From positions 1,147 through 65,146 of the forward strand of contig JAEACG010000007.1 in the NCBI GenBank assembly GCA_016401345.1: a stretch of 64,000 nucleotides of DNA, given 5' to 3'. How positions within the stretch are numbered: position 1 is the stretch's first letter; every line of letters begins with the position of its first letter. The notes under the pieces are model-generated. The model did no database searches. It saw nothing but the letters and a program-made list of their open reading frames with translations, and was not told the DNA's origin. The DNA comes from Fictibacillus nanhaiensis. Its GTDB lineage: Bacteria; Bacillota; Bacilli; Bacillales; Fictibacillaceae. A program made the position numbers and the translations under genes. Positions 44,673 to 53,527 of the stretch are shown piece after piece.

Positions 44673-45752
44673 ATGAACGTCGGAACTAGAGAGCCCATCA
44701 CACAGTCACTCGAGCGGTGGCATACAGCCATTCGGACAAATCACATACAACAATCAGAGAGTATACATAACGAGATTAAGAGTGAGATCTCACAGATCAA
44801 AGACCCGTCTACACAATTGTATTATCAATTGTTAAACAGCCGTTACTTGATCCTGAAGAAAGAGCTAACTTCTGCACACGCCATTTTAGATACGCTAAAT
44901 GATGTTCATTTAAATCGAACAGATATTTTTGGGTACTATATGAACTTAATTACCGGAATGCTATTAACAGCTGAAGGAAATTATGAAGTAGCAGAATTGC
45001 GTTTTATCAGGGCATTTAACTTATTAAATGTATTAAGCAGCATGACGGATGATATCGTGCGAGCAGACTTTTATCATAAAGCTGCTGTTCTGTATTATCA
45101 CATTCGTCAGCCACTCACTGCTCTGGATTATGCAAACGAAGCTTTGAAAACGTTATCTGAAGCGGAAGATTTCGAACTGCTTCAATCCGGTTGTGAAAAT
45201 ATTCTGGGTCTTGCTTCTCTATCTTTGAAACAATACGGGAAAGCAGAAGAACATTTTCTGTGCGCACTTGATCTCGCTAAACGCATTGATCAGTCATATA
45301 CTTCACTGATCAAATACAATATTGGTTATCTGTATGCTGAACAAAACATGTCCGAACTGGCAGTACGCTATTTGTTAGAGGTATTTGAAGAAGAAGAAGC
45401 CTTTTATAAGACACACTTCTTATTGTCTCGAGAATTCTATCGATTGAATATTGAAGAAAAAGCGATACCTTTCTACAATAAAGGAATCGAGCTCGCGAAT
45501 GAAGAATATTTGCATCACTTCAAAATTCTGAACGCCTTAAATCAGGCAACAGATATAAACGAGCTTGAACGTATTGTTAAAGAAGGAAATGACTATTTTA
45601 AACAACACGAACTCTTTGGTTTCGTAGAAGATTATGCTGGAGAACTTGCACAGGTCTTCTTCAACAAAGAGAACCACAATAAAGCTAGTTATTATTTTAA
45701 AGAGTCTTACGAAGCAAAACGCGCTTTACAAAAAAAGGAGGCACTAAAATGA
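44673..45752 (+). CDS. rap: Rap-family TPR regulator
   Basis: A 359-residue, all-helical protein with an N-terminal three-helix bundle (EPITQSLERWHTAIRTNHIQ) and repeated TPR helices (for example GLASLSLKQYGKAEEHFLCA, YNIGYLYAEQNMSELAVRYL, FFNKENHNKASYYFKESYEA). Rap proteins dephosphorylate Spo0F or block DNA binding by ComA, and are inhibited by Phr peptides. ATG 44673 follows AAAGGAG; upstream in-frame codons run through the inverted repeat. The stop overlaps the phr start (ATGA). The specific target (Spo0F, ComA or another) cannot be told. Confidence 0.88.
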   Translation: MNVGTREPITQSLERWHTAIRTNHIQQSESIHNEIKSEISQIKDPSTQLYYQLLNSRYLILKKELTSAHAILDTLNDVHLNRTDIFGYYMNLITGMLLTAEGNYEVAELRFIRAFNLLNVLSSMTDDIVRADFYHKAAVLYYHIRQPLTALDYANEALKTLSEAEDFELLQSGCENILGLASLSLKQYGKAEEHFLCALDLAKRIDQSYTSLIKYNIGYLYAEQNMSELAVRYLLEVFEEEEAFYKTHFLLSREFYRLNIEEKAIPFYNKGIELANEEYLHHFKILNALNQATDINELERIVKEGNDYFKQHELFGFVEDYAGELAQVFFNKENHNKASYYFKESYEAKRALQKKEALK

Positions 45753-45877
45753 AAAAATTCGCTGCAGGTATTATCATCACTTCACTAGCACTAACGGCTG
45801 TATTTGTTGGACTATCCACAAATTCAGTTGAGCAAGCTGAGCATGGCAGAACGTTCTCCCTTTCTCAAAAATTATAA
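45749..45877 (+). CDS. phr: Phr signalling peptide precursor
   Basis: A 42-residue precursor: MKKFAAGIIITSLALTAVFV, then a polar tail ending VEQAEHGRTFSLSQKL. An N-terminal signal-type helix followed by a short charged tail is the Phr pattern. The segment EHGRT resembles mature Phr pentapeptides such as ERGMT of PhrC, but which residues are released is a guess. The start overlaps the rap stop as ATGA, with AAAGGAGG in the end of rap. It is secreted, processed and re-imported by Opp to inhibit the cognate Rap. Confidence 0.82.
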   Translation: MKKFAAGIIITSLALTAVFVGLSTNSVEQAEHGRTFSLSQKL

Positions 45878-45889
45878 AACAAGCTGTTA

Positions 45890-45929
45890 ACAAAAAAAAA
45901 CGATCAGAGGTTTTCTGATCGTTTTTTTG
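45890..45929 (+). terminator. rap-phr terminator
   Basis: AACGATCAGA / TCTGATCGTT hairpin with a T-run. Confidence 0.85.
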
Positions 45930-45984
45930 TGTTGCCGAAATGGGAATGAAAAGCATCTTAATTCAAAACCCTAGAGTAGTTCAA

Positions 45985-46464
45985 TCACTTAAGATTTTTA
46001 GTCATTTTAAAATTAATTAAGGAAACACCTTTGCGGACTACACTTTGAGGACAAACTACTTGGTAGCCTCGCTGTTCAAAGAAAGGTTTAGCTGTAATAC
46101 TGGCATAAGTATCCAAACACACTAAATCTAATTTCCTTGCTTCAGATTCTATCAAATTAACTAATGTCGTAGCTATACCTTGCCGTTGGTAATGCTTATG
46201 AACATACAGTCTATCTAAATGTCCACTATATGTTAAATCGCAAAAGCCAACAATTTTATCCTTATTCTTAGCTACAAAAGTTATGTTTTGACTCAATGAT
46301 TCCTTCCACGATTCCACTTTAGATTCTAATTCATCAAAGGATACCCAAGCATACAACTCTAGTGAAGAATAATCTTTGGCATTTACGGTATGTACAGTTT
46401 CATAAAACAGATTGATGATCTCCTCTGTATCAGTTTCCTTGTATTTTACAATTTTCAATTTCAT
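45985..46464 (-). CDS. GNAT-family acetyltransferase
   Basis: A 159-residue protein. DTEEIINLFYETVHTVNAKD at the start, YSGHLDRLYVHKHYQRQGIA with TTLVNLIE as the acetyl-CoA loop near residue 95, and ITAKPFFEQRGYQVV near 125 match the YafP-like GNAT group. GAGGTG lies a few bases before ATG. Substrate unknown; standalone, minus strand. Confidence 0.85.
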   Translation of the reverse strand: MKLKIVKYKETDTEEIINLFYETVHTVNAKDYSSLELYAWVSFDELESKVESWKESLSQNITFVAKNKDKIVGFCDLTYSGHLDRLYVHKHYQRQGIATTLVNLIESEARKLDLVCLDTYASITAKPFFEQRGYQVVCPQSVVRKGVSLINFKMTKNLK

Positions 46465-46500
46465 CTACACACCTCTGTGGGGTAAACGTTATTCCTTTAT

Positions 46501-46986
46501 TCACAATTCCTTAATCCAAACCGTTCCCATAGTGCCGATGCATGTAAGGAAAGGTATGGATAGACTTATTAACGCATCATACCATATAATTACTTTATCT
46601 CTTCTTTTTAATATCCTATCAGTAATAAAATACAAGACAGCGGCCATTAGACTATACCAAAGCAAGATTAACCCGAAAATCATATGCAATGCGCCAGAAA
46701 TAATGAGTTCTGCGTTTTTATTTTCAGATTTAGTTGAAATAAATTCACCAACTTTATCACTAATAACAGAAGTTATTACACCATAGATTAATATTGCGGG
46801 AAAACTATACATCATATAAACAGGGATTATTCCAATACTAGCAAATACATAACTTAGAACTGAATTGTATGATTCATCTCCAAAGGGATTAGGCATAGAG
46901 AACCCTAAAATGATGGCATAAATCGTACCTGACAAAGAAGCCGCTACTAATTTTCTTTGTATAATAACTTTTGTCTCCTCTTCCAT
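46501..46986 (-). CDS. Four-helix membrane protein, unknown function
   Basis: A 161-residue protein with about four hydrophobic segments (15-32, 42-72, 90-122, 135-155). It begins EEETKVIIQRKLVAASLSGT. No family recognised. No strong ribosome site is visible. It lies 21 bases after the sensor kinase gene on the same strand, so it may be co-transcribed with it. Confidence 0.5.
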   Translation of the reverse strand: MEEETKVIIQRKLVAASLSGTIYAIILGFSMPNPFGDESYNSVLSYVFASIGIIPVYMMYSFPAILIYGVITSVISDKVGEFISTKSENKNAELIISGALHMIFGLILLWYSLMAAVLYFITDRILKRRDKVIIWYDALISLSIPFLTCIGTMGTVWIKEL

Positions 46987-47007
46987 TGAAAATTTTACTG
47001 CGCAACA

Positions 47008-48246
47008 TCACTTAGATGGTAGTTTAATTGTAAATGTTGTTCCTTTTTTCAACTCGCTATGAATCGTAATTTTTCCTCCCATCTGTTTTACAATTTGGTG
47101 GCAAACAGTTAAACCCAGTCCTGTTCCTTTTTCTTTAGTAGAGTAATACGGACTGCCTAGTTTTTTTAATTGTTCTTTAGACATGCCTACGCCGTTATCT
47201 TTAATTTCGATACAAACAAAATTGTTTATATCTTTATAGGCCAATATCCTGATTTCGCCTTTCGACTTAATTGCTTCAATAGCATTCTTGATGATGTTGA
47301 TCAATACTTGTTGAATCTCCAATTTAAGTCCTTCAATTTTAAGAGAGGATTCTACGTGTTGGGCAATATGTATACTGTTCAAAATGGCATAAGAGTGCAT
47401 CACATCAATTGATTGTTGAATAGTTGATGTGAGATCGATGGTTTCATATTGATCTGTTTGAGGTTTAGCCAACGCCAAATACTGATTGATAATTTCCTGT
47501 GCCCGATCCAATTCTTCAATCGAGATACTTATGTACATCTGCTGTTCCTTCGTTAAATCTTCTTTTTGCATAAGTTGCATAAACCCTCGTACGGAAGTCA
47601 TGGGGTTTCTAATTTCGTGAGCAACTGAAGCAGCAAGCTGACTGACGACATTCATTTTTTCCGTTCGAAGAAGCTCTTGTCTCAATTCCATCTGCTCTTT
47701 CATATTCTCAATTAAGTGCACAACTGCAATTAACGTTGCCAATACGATAAGCGAAGAACTCAACTCGAAAAAGAGTTCCTGCTCATCCCCATTTATTAGT
47801 AGTGAGATTCCTCTAGTAATGGGTATCAATGAATAGAATAAACTAATTACGGTAACCTTGCCTTTGATACCGTAGCGATGAAAAAGCTTTGTAATGGGCA
47901 ATAACAATAAGCAGAGCACCATGTAGTTTCCTAGCAAAATAGCTAGATTCTGATCAGTGAAGTAACCCACCATAATAAGTGCTAAAAGACTCGAAAACCC
48001 CACCCTTTTTCCTCCGTATAAGAAGGACAAAATAATAGCAACCGATTTAAAGTCGTACTTATAGATTTCAGAATAAACGACTGGCTGACTCATCGTGAAA
48101 ACTAAAATGATCAGCATAAGCAGAAAGAACTTCGAAGTAATTCGTTTTCGTTCGTCATCTCTTTCATTAAAGAATACTTGATAAATAAGGATGGTAAAAA
48201 GTATGAAGACCACGTGTAAGCACATGCTTTGGATAGACTCTAACAT
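47008..48246 (-). CDS. Membrane sensor histidine kinase, KinB-like (phosphorelay type)
   Basis: A 412-residue kinase. About six N-terminal membrane helices (residues 8-185) with the 5TM/LYT-like pattern ILSFLYGGKRVGFSSLLALI. The H-box is QLAASVAHEIRNPMTSVRGF (His near 210), N-box NIIKNAIEAIK, G1 IKDNGVGM, G2 KGTGLGLTVCHQIV. No response regulator gene is adjacent, as for the orphan kinases that feed Spo0F; the layout is like KinB. A sporulation role is inferred. AGGG precedes ATG. Confidence 0.78.
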   Translation of the reverse strand: MLESIQSMCLHVVFILFTILIYQVFFNERDDERKRITSKFFLLMLIILVFTMSQPVVYSEIYKYDFKSVAIILSFLYGGKRVGFSSLLALIMVGYFTDQNLAILLGNYMVLCLLLLPITKLFHRYGIKGKVTVISLFYSLIPITRGISLLINGDEQELFFELSSSLIVLATLIAVVHLIENMKEQMELRQELLRTEKMNVVSQLAASVAHEIRNPMTSVRGFMQLMQKEDLTKEQQMYISISIEELDRAQEIINQYLALAKPQTDQYETIDLTSTIQQSIDVMHSYAILNSIHIAQHVESSLKIEGLKLEIQQVLINIIKNAIEAIKSKGEIRILAYKDINNFVCIEIKDNGVGMSKEQLKKLGSPYYSTKEKGTGLGLTVCHQIVKQMGGKITIHSELKKGTTFTIKLPSK

Positions 48247-48356
48247 TCTGTTCCCTACTTCCTAAATTTACCTGACTAACATGATTTTCGACAACTTTTA
48301 AGCATATCCTTGTCAAAAAGACGAATTTTCTAGGTATTAGTATCTATTACTTCATA

Positions 48357-48392
48357 ATAAAAAGCACTTCTCCCGCTAAGAAGAAATGCTCT
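48357..48392 (-). terminator. Terminator of the NUDIX gene
   Basis: On the minus strand AGCATTTCTTCTT pairs with GAGAAGTGCT (GCA..TGC core) and is followed by TTTTATT, about 20 bases after the stop. Confidence 0.65.
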
Positions 48393-48410
48393 AATATATA
48401 ATCGTCAGCA

Positions 48411-48815
48411 TTAGAAAGCTCTACTGTATACCTGCCCCTTAAAACGCATTGCGTCCTCAGCTCGAACTCGCTGACTCTCACTTAATTCTGTTAGATCGGT
48501 CCATCTTAGGGCAGAGTGTTCGGAGCTAAGAACGATCTCGTCATCATCTGAAATCACACATCGGAATATTGCTGCATGTGTGTTAATTGAACGGTGATAA
48601 TACAACCCTGTTAAAACAGGATCGATTACATTAATCCCAAGCTCTTCTCTACACTCACGAAACAATGCCTGATGTATCGTTTCACCAGGGTCGACAGCAC
48701 CTCCAGGCAAACTCCAACCTTTGTTACCGTAAGTTCGTTTTAACAAAAGCACCTTATTCTCTGCATTAAATACCATAGCATGAGAACCAAATCGAAACGT
48801 ATCATGAATTCCCAA
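48411..48815 (-). CDS. NUDIX hydrolase
   Basis: A 134-residue protein with NUDIX box GGAVDPGETIHQALFREC, then REELGI (Gly, Glu, Arg-Glu-x-x-Glu-Glu present). KVLLLKRTYGNKGWSLPGGA precedes it. A TTG start six bases after GAGGG fits. Substrate not readable; a nucleotide house-cleaning role is likely. Standalone. Confidence 0.82.
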   Translation of the reverse strand: MGIHDTFRFGSHAMVFNAENKVLLLKRTYGNKGWSLPGGAVDPGETIHQALFRECREELGINVIDPVLTGLYYHRSINTHAAIFRCVISDDDEIVLSSEHSALRWTDLTELSESQRVRAEDAMRFKGQVYSRAF

Positions 48816-48882
48816 GGTAATCCCTCTTCTACTTAAAATGTATAGCGAGTTATATTCTACTTAAGAGCACAGATATCCTTCC

Positions 48883-49197
48883 TTAGCTAATGAGTTTAAG
48901 TCCAACTGCGGCACTGAGTACCATTGCCATAAAAAGAATTCTTAATCCATTTTTTGATTCACCATAAAACAAAATTCCTACGAGTCCAGAACCTACTGTA
49001 CCGATCCCTGTCCAGATTGCATACGCTGTACCCATAGGCAAAGATTGCATAGCGAGACTCAACAGAAGAAAACTGCTGCTGAACCCTAGAACAAGAACAA
49101 GAAAAGATAGGATGTTTCTCTTCTTAGCAACAAGGTTCATGCCTGTTACACCAACTACTTCAAATAGACCTGCAAACACCAGAAAGATCCAGCCCAT
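48883..49197 (-). CDS. SMR-family exporter subunit, YvdR-like
   Basis: A 104-residue, four-helix small multidrug resistance protein. The essential Glu is in VFAGLFEVVGVTG (E13), and PMGTAYAIWTGIGTVGSG carries the W-x-G-x-G motif of the guanidinium-exporter (Gdx) branch. It is the second of two overlapping SMR genes, starting at the last base of the preceding stop, so the two probably form a heterodimer. Gene order with the TetR gene is as in yvdT-yvdS-yvdR of B. subtilis. Confidence 0.85.
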   Translation of the reverse strand: MGWIFLVFAGLFEVVGVTGMNLVAKKRNILSFLVLVLGFSSSFLLLSLAMQSLPMGTAYAIWTGIGTVGSGLVGILFYGESKNGLRILFMAMVLSAAVGLKLIS

Positions 49198-49538
49198 TAT
49201 TGAACCCCTCCTTCTGATATCGGTTCACCTGTCACTAATTTAAGTCCCATTACTCCTACTAGAAGAACGAGAATGAGTATAATTTTCAGTATTCTAAACG
49301 GTTCACCGAATACAAGCATTTCCATCAAAACTGTTCCACTTGCTCCTAATCCCGTGAATACGGCATACACTGTACCTACAGGAAGATGTTTGGTTGCTAA
49401 GATGAGTAGCGAAAAGGAAAAGATAATAGCGATCGTTGTTCCCGACCACGTCAAAAAATCATAAGAATGCTTTAAGCCGATTACCCAACACACTTCAAAC
49501 ACTGAACCTATTAATACATAAGCCCAAGCACGATTCAT
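49197..49538 (-). CDS. SMR-family exporter subunit, YvdS-like
   Basis: A 113-residue, four-helix SMR protein with the conserved Glu in [15 protein letters not shown] (E15) and [17 protein letters not shown]. It lies between the TetR gene and the second SMR gene; TAATG overlaps join all three genes. No guanidine (ykkC) riboswitch is present; control appears to pass through the TetR protein. The substrate could be guanidinium-like or a quaternary cation. Confidence 0.85.
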   Translation of the reverse strand: MNRAWAYVLIGSVFEVCWVIGLKHSYDFLTWSGTTIAIIFSFSLLILATKHLPVGTVYAVFTGLGASGTVLMEMLVFGEPFRILKIILILVLLVGVMGLKLVTGEPISEGGVQ

Positions 49539-50125
49539 TACAATTCACCACTTTCTATACTAATACCACGCCAGAACACGGACCACGATTGTTTAGACCT
49601 TTTTTGCAGACGTTCTGGAATACCATAGATTAATTCAACTAGAAGTCCGTCTAACATTGTAAGAAATGCTAGAGCTGCAGTTTCCGGAGTAACATCGTGT
49701 CTCAACTCATCCGAATATTGTTCAAAAAGTGCAGTAAATAAACTTTCCAAACGATCAACAAACCTATTACTTCCAGCTTTTATCACTTCTTCATGCTTCA
49801 CTGGCGGATAAAAAGACGTTCGCATAAAAAATTTCATATTATTGTTTTTCTCAAATCGCTCTAAATACTCCGTTAAAAATTTGGACAAAACTTCTCTTAA
49901 TTGAAGAGATTCCTGATCTTCAATAAATTGTTTTACAAAATCAATTTCACAGTCTGTTGCTTCATGAAACGTTTGTATATAGAGATCATCCTTACTCTTA
50001 AAGTGAGTGTAGATCGATTGTTTTTTTATTCCCACTTCGTTTGCGATTACAGATAAAGAAGCACCTTCATACCCTAGTTGGGCAAACTGAATGAGTGCTG
50101 TTTGTTTCAATTGATCATACGTCAT
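49538..50125 (-). CDS. TetR-family repressor of the SMR pair, YvdT-like
   Basis: A 195-residue regulator. The N-terminal helix-turn-helix reads [20 protein letters not shown] followed by [15 protein letters not shown], the TetR hallmark. The C-terminal helical ligand domain is of the QacR-like size. GGTGG lies seven bases before ATG. A near-palindrome directly upstream of the start is the likely operator, giving autoregulation of the TetR-SMR-SMR operon. Confidence 0.85.
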   Translation of the reverse strand: MTYDQLKQTALIQFAQLGYEGASLSVIANEVGIKKQSIYTHFKSKDDLYIQTFHEATDCEIDFVKQFIEDQESLQLREVLSKFLTEYLERFEKNNNMKFFMRTSFYPPVKHEEVIKAGSNRFVDRLESLFTALFEQYSDELRHDVTPETAALAFLTMLDGLLVELIYGIPERLQKRSKQSWSVFWRGISIESGEL

Positions 50126-50134
50126 TGGTTAACC

Positions 50135-50156
50135 ACCTTCCGAACGGTCGTAAGGT
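50135..50156. promoter_or_regulatory. TetR operator candidate
   Basis: A 22-bp imperfect palindrome: ACCTTcCGAAC / GGTCGtAAGGT, two mismatched pairs, with a CGAACGGTCG centre. It lies 10 bases upstream of the TetR start codon. Confidence 0.65.
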
Positions 50157-50277
50157 AATCTTATCACACTATTTTTTGAAGTCAACATATCGAAATGACT
50201 TAATCTTGTATCAACCCATCCAAAATGTGGTATCATTATTTTTGGTAAAATAATGAAAACAGGAAGAAGTGCGGTAC

Positions 50278-51459
50278 ATGGAGACTCCAAAAAGTAAAAC
50301 TTTTATAGATAAATTGGATTATGGAATTCTATTTATACTCTTCTTACTAGCAATTATTAGCCTTATGTTCATATATAGCGGCCAACAGTCTGGTCAATAT
50401 AACGGTAATTTTGTTCCTAAACAGATTTTCTGGTACACCTTAAGTACCATTTTAATGCTAGCTATAGCGCGCTTAGATTTTGAGCAGCTTAAAAGAATGT
50501 CTTGGTATTTTTATGGCATCGTATTATTTTTTATTGTGATGTTAATTTTCGCACCAGAAAGTATAGCAAAACCGATCAACGGCTCAAAAGCGTGGTATCA
50601 ATTACCTTTTCTTGGCTCTTTTCAGCCATCTGAATTCATGAAGATTGCTTTGATCTTAGTTCTTAGTAATATCGTTGAATCACATAATTATCAATATATT
50701 CAACGTACGATTAAATCGGATCTGTATCTCATCTACAAAATGGGACTAGCTAGTCTTGCCCCGATTGTATTTGTCGCCATCCAGCCCGATTCCGGAATGA
50801 TTATGCTCTACCTATCCATCATTCTGTCCATCATCTTCATATCAGGTGTTAGCTGGAAGATTATTTTGACCGTTATTTCACTGCCATCTATCGTCATAAC
50901 AGCATTAATCGTCATCTATTTTAAATTTAATGACTTTTTTCAGACGAAACTGCTCGTCTTACTTCTTCCTCACCAAAGAAGTAGAATAAATGGCTGGTTA
51001 AATCCATTTGAATACACAGACCAAGGGTATCAAACGAAACAAGCCATTACAGCGATCGGTTCAGGTTGGTATTCTGGTAAAGGCTGGATGGAAGGTATCA
51101 TGTATGTACCTGAAGCACATACAGACTTCATCTTTTCCATTATTGGCGAAGATACTGGTTTTCTAGGGACATCCATCGTAGTCAGTCTGTTTTTCTTATT
51201 AATCTACAAAATTGTGATATTAGGTGTGAAGTCAAACTATTCTTTTGGCGGATATATGTGTTCAGGGATAATTGGACTTCTTTCTTTTCAAATCTTTCAG
51301 AATGTGGGAATGAATATAGGGTTGTTGCCGGTAACAGGAGTCACCCTCCCGTTCTTAAGTTATGGAGGGAGTTCGTTATTATCCAATATGATGTTAATGG
51401 GGATCGTACTTGGAGTAAGTGTGCAAACGAATCGTTATATGTTTGAGATTGATCAATAA
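50278..51459 (+). CDS. RodA/FtsW/SpoVE-family SEDS protein
   Basis: A 393-residue, about ten-helix protein. Family signatures: NGSKAWYQLPFLGSFQPSEF with MKIALIL near residue 105, VAIQPDSGMIMLYLSII, YVPEAHTDFIFSIIGEDTGF near 275, and GLLPVTGVTLPFLSYGGSSL near 350. SEDS proteins polymerise peptidoglycan with class B PBPs; this standalone RodA-like copy may serve sporulation or cell elongation. ATG 50278 follows AGGAAG by about 11 bases; an in-frame GTG at 50269 is the alternative. Confidence 0.88.
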   Translation: METPKSKTFIDKLDYGILFILFLLAIISLMFIYSGQQSGQYNGNFVPKQIFWYTLSTILMLAIARLDFEQLKRMSWYFYGIVLFFIVMLIFAPESIAKPINGSKAWYQLPFLGSFQPSEFMKIALILVLSNIVESHNYQYIQRTIKSDLYLIYKMGLASLAPIVFVAIQPDSGMIMLYLSIILSIIFISGVSWKIILTVISLPSIVITALIVIYFKFNDFFQTKLLVLLLPHQRSRINGWLNPFEYTDQGYQTKQAITAIGSGWYSGKGWMEGIMYVPEAHTDFIFSIIGEDTGFLGTSIVVSLFFLLIYKIVILGVKSNYSFGGYMCSGIIGLLSFQIFQNVGMNIGLLPVTGVTLPFLSYGGSSLLSNMMLMGIVLGVSVQTNRYMFEIDQ

Positions 51460-51467
51460 GATATATA

Positions 51468-51507
51468 AACAACGACGAGTAGAATTAATCTAGTCGTCGT
51501 TGTTTTT
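51468..51507 (+). terminator. SEDS gene terminator
   Basis: AACAACGACGA / TCGTCGTTGTT hairpin followed by TTT. Confidence 0.8.
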
Positions 51508-51532
51508 GAGATATTCTTCGTAATATTTGTTA

Positions 51533-52690
51533 CTATCTGTAGACAAGATAGCGAATGAGGGTTTCGAGTGGTCCATTCAGCTGATATTTTTCCAAGAGAG
51601 AAGCCATGTATATACCCGTTAACCATATCAAAAAGGCAAGCCCAGTCACACTAATGATGCTTAATTCTCCTCCTAAACCAAAAGCGGCTGGTGATAGTAA
51701 GAGCACTAATAATGTTTCGTTCAAGACGTAAAATGTAAGCGAGCGTTTTCCTAGAGCAATGAGTGAATTTGTTAAGAGACCCTGCTTTTTAATTTGGCTG
51801 CCAAACAGCCCAAATAACGCTGCATATCCAAAACCACCTGCAATACCTGTAATAATTTGAAAGCCGTAAATGTTTCCTGCTGTAAATAAACTTGGTTTCC
51901 ATACTTCATCAATCAGTACTAATGGGATCGAACCTATTAACGATATTGAGATTCCCACTAAAGTAATCATTTTTAATTCTCTTGTATATTTATGTGACTC
52001 TGTTAAAAGTCGTATTCTTCCCATCCAAATCCCTATAAGTACAGAAGGAAGGATTGGGAAAAGGAAATGAATAAGAACAGGAATAGTCGGAAAATAGATG
52101 ATAGTTTCCAAAAACAACTGACTATATGACTGATCTGAAGAAAATTCATTGCCAAATCCGTAACTACCTATTTCCTTTAGGAAAAAGCCCCAAATGACCG
52201 GTATATAAAGAATAAAGACTATGGTCAAAGAAACAGTAACCTTTGCTAAGACCTTGTTATTACACATAAGTAGTCTACTCGTGAGTAAACCAGCAATTCC
52301 ATAAGCCATTAAAATATCTTGCCCACCAACAACTACTGCTAATACGATTCCAAACAAGATTAAATATAATGAGCGTCGGTTAATCGTCTTCCTTGCTATG
52401 TTGGACGACTTTCCTTTCGATAATTGACTTTCGTACATCATGACCATTCCATAACCAAACAACACTGCAAATAATGGCCGTGCACGATTATCAATAAAAA
52501 GCTCACCTGCGGAATTAAAAATACTCTCAAGAGCACTCAAACTATCAGGACGACTCATGACTCCTGGATCAGATTCATATAAAAATAAAGGAGCATGAGC
52601 CAAAACGATCAATAAAAGCATAAATCCTCTTGCTACATCCAAGGAGATCGCTCTCTTTTTTTCCGCATTAGATTGGGTATGTGGATTCAT
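51533..52690 (-). CDS. DUF418 membrane protein
   Basis: A 385-residue, ten- to eleven-helix membrane protein. ISLDVARGFMLLLIVLAHAP at the start, RARPLFAVLFGYGMVMMYES near 70 and RSLTFYVLNETLLVLLLSP near the end are the DUF418/YeiB pattern. The family is related to acyltransferase-3 membrane proteins, but its substrate is unknown. ATG 52690 has AGGG ten bases upstream; an in-frame TTG at 52699 is less likely. It follows the XRE regulator by 26 bases and is probably cotranscribed. Confidence 0.8.
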   Translation of the reverse strand: MNPHTQSNAEKKRAISLDVARGFMLLLIVLAHAPLFLYESDPGVMSRPDSLSALESIFNSAGELFIDNRARPLFAVLFGYGMVMMYESQLSKGKSSNIARKTINRRSLYLILFGIVLAVVVGGQDILMAYGIAGLLTSRLLMCNNKVLAKVTVSLTIVFILYIPVIWGFFLKEIGSYGFGNEFSSDQSYSQLFLETIIYFPTIPVLIHFLFPILPSVLIGIWMGRIRLLTESHKYTRELKMITLVGISISLIGSIPLVLIDEVWKPSLFTAGNIYGFQIITGIAGGFGYAALFGLFGSQIKKQGLLTNSLIALGKRSLTFYVLNETLLVLLLSPAAFGLGGELSIISVTGLAFLIWLTGIYMASLLEKYQLNGPLETLIRYLVYR

Positions 52691-52716
52691 TTTTTCCAAA
52701 CCCTACTTTCTAATAT

Positions 52717-53169
52717 TTATTCCACCTTATATCTTTCTTTAACGATTCCGGATCCAATTCCTCCACCAACCATAAATAGCAAAGGTCCAAAGTTCCACAG
52801 AAATTTCCCTCCAGGCAATGAAGAATCTACATTTGTAAATTTATTAAGACCTAGAAATCCTAGTTTAATGATTAACAAGCTAACACCGAGTAAGAACACT
52901 ACATCAAACAGAAACTTTAATTTAGGATGAGCTAGTTGTTTACTATCTTTTATCACTTTCTCTTTTAGTTCTTCATCCGTTCTAAGTAATTCATCAATCG
53001 TTACTTCAAACAGATCACTTAGCTTTATGATAACTTCAATGCTCGGATAATTTTGTCCGTTCTCCCATTTTGAAACAGATTGCCTGCTCACAAACAGCTT
53101 TTCTGCTAATTCTTCCTGAGACCAGCCTCTCGCCTTCCTCACGCTTTTCAATTTCTCACCAAAAACCAT
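52717..53169 (-). CDS. XRE-family regulator with C-terminal membrane helices
   Basis: A 150-residue protein. Residues 1-65 are a Cro/C1-type helix-turn-helix (KARGWSQEELAEKLFVSRQS, then VSKWENGQNYPSIEVIIKLS). Residues about 83-105 and 120-140 are hydrophobic, so it is a membrane-bound regulator. Such proteins often control an adjacent membrane gene, here the DUF418 gene 26 bases downstream. A TAGTTGCATAG repeat upstream may be its operator. Confidence 0.82.
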   Translation of the reverse strand: MVFGEKLKSVRKARGWSQEELAEKLFVSRQSVSKWENGQNYPSIEVIIKLSDLFEVTIDELLRTDEELKEKVIKDSKQLAHPKLKFLFDVVFLLGVSLLIIKLGFLGLNKFTNVDSSLPGGKFLWNFGPLLFMVGGGIGSGIVKERYKVE

Positions 53170-53240
53170 CGATAGTAGCCACCTTTTTGTATGTATAGAC
53201 TCATTATTGTGAATTTATGGTCAAAAAGTAAAGATAACTT

Positions 53241-53274
53241 TAGTTGCATAGATGCGCAACTCCTAGTTGCATAG
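53241..53274. promoter_or_regulatory. Operator-like repeats upstream of the XRE gene
   Basis: TAGTTGCATAG occurs at 53241-53251 and 53264-53274, and the intervening GCGCAACT makes an inverted pair with the first AGTTGC. It lies about 70 bases upstream of the membrane-anchored XRE regulator, so autoregulation is plausible. Confidence 0.4.
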
Positions 53275-53343
53275 TGAAATCTCCCTGTTTATGGCCGAAA
53301 TGATGTGAATATCGCATTCTTAATCCATACCACACGGGGTATG

Positions 53344-53427
53344 TTTACACTTAAATTTAGAAGTTTTGGACATAATTCTAGAAATTCCGGATATATTCCG
53401 GCGAGTTTTAAACATATATCTGCGAGT
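53344..53427. repeat. Intergenic tandem array, four 21-bp units
   Basis: Units start at 53344, 53365, 53386 and 53407. Each has a central CAT/TATA-like segment and ends in A-G-x-A-x-T or G-C-G-A-G-T. It lies between the small peptide gene and the XRE gene. Same period as, but unlike in sequence, the arrays at 6047, 18871 and 25110. Confidence 0.65.
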
Positions 53428-53488
53428 CGACATTTCTGACAACAACACACTTCTATAATACCCTCACATCATTATGCGAACAAACATA

Positions 53489-53520
53489 ATAAAAAGCACT
53501 CCTCCATTTGAAGAAGTGCT
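53489..53520 (-). terminator. Terminator of the two-component/peptide operon
   Basis: On the minus strand AGCACTTCTTC pairs with GGAGGAGTGCT (one mismatch) followed by TTTTTATT, eight bases after the small gene. Confidence 0.75.
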
Positions 53521-53527
53521 AACCAAC

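Noticed and set aside
52064-52073. TTGGGAAAA inside the DUF418 gene
   Set aside because: There is no partner arm at the 43-base spacing, and it is within coding sequence, so it is probably chance.
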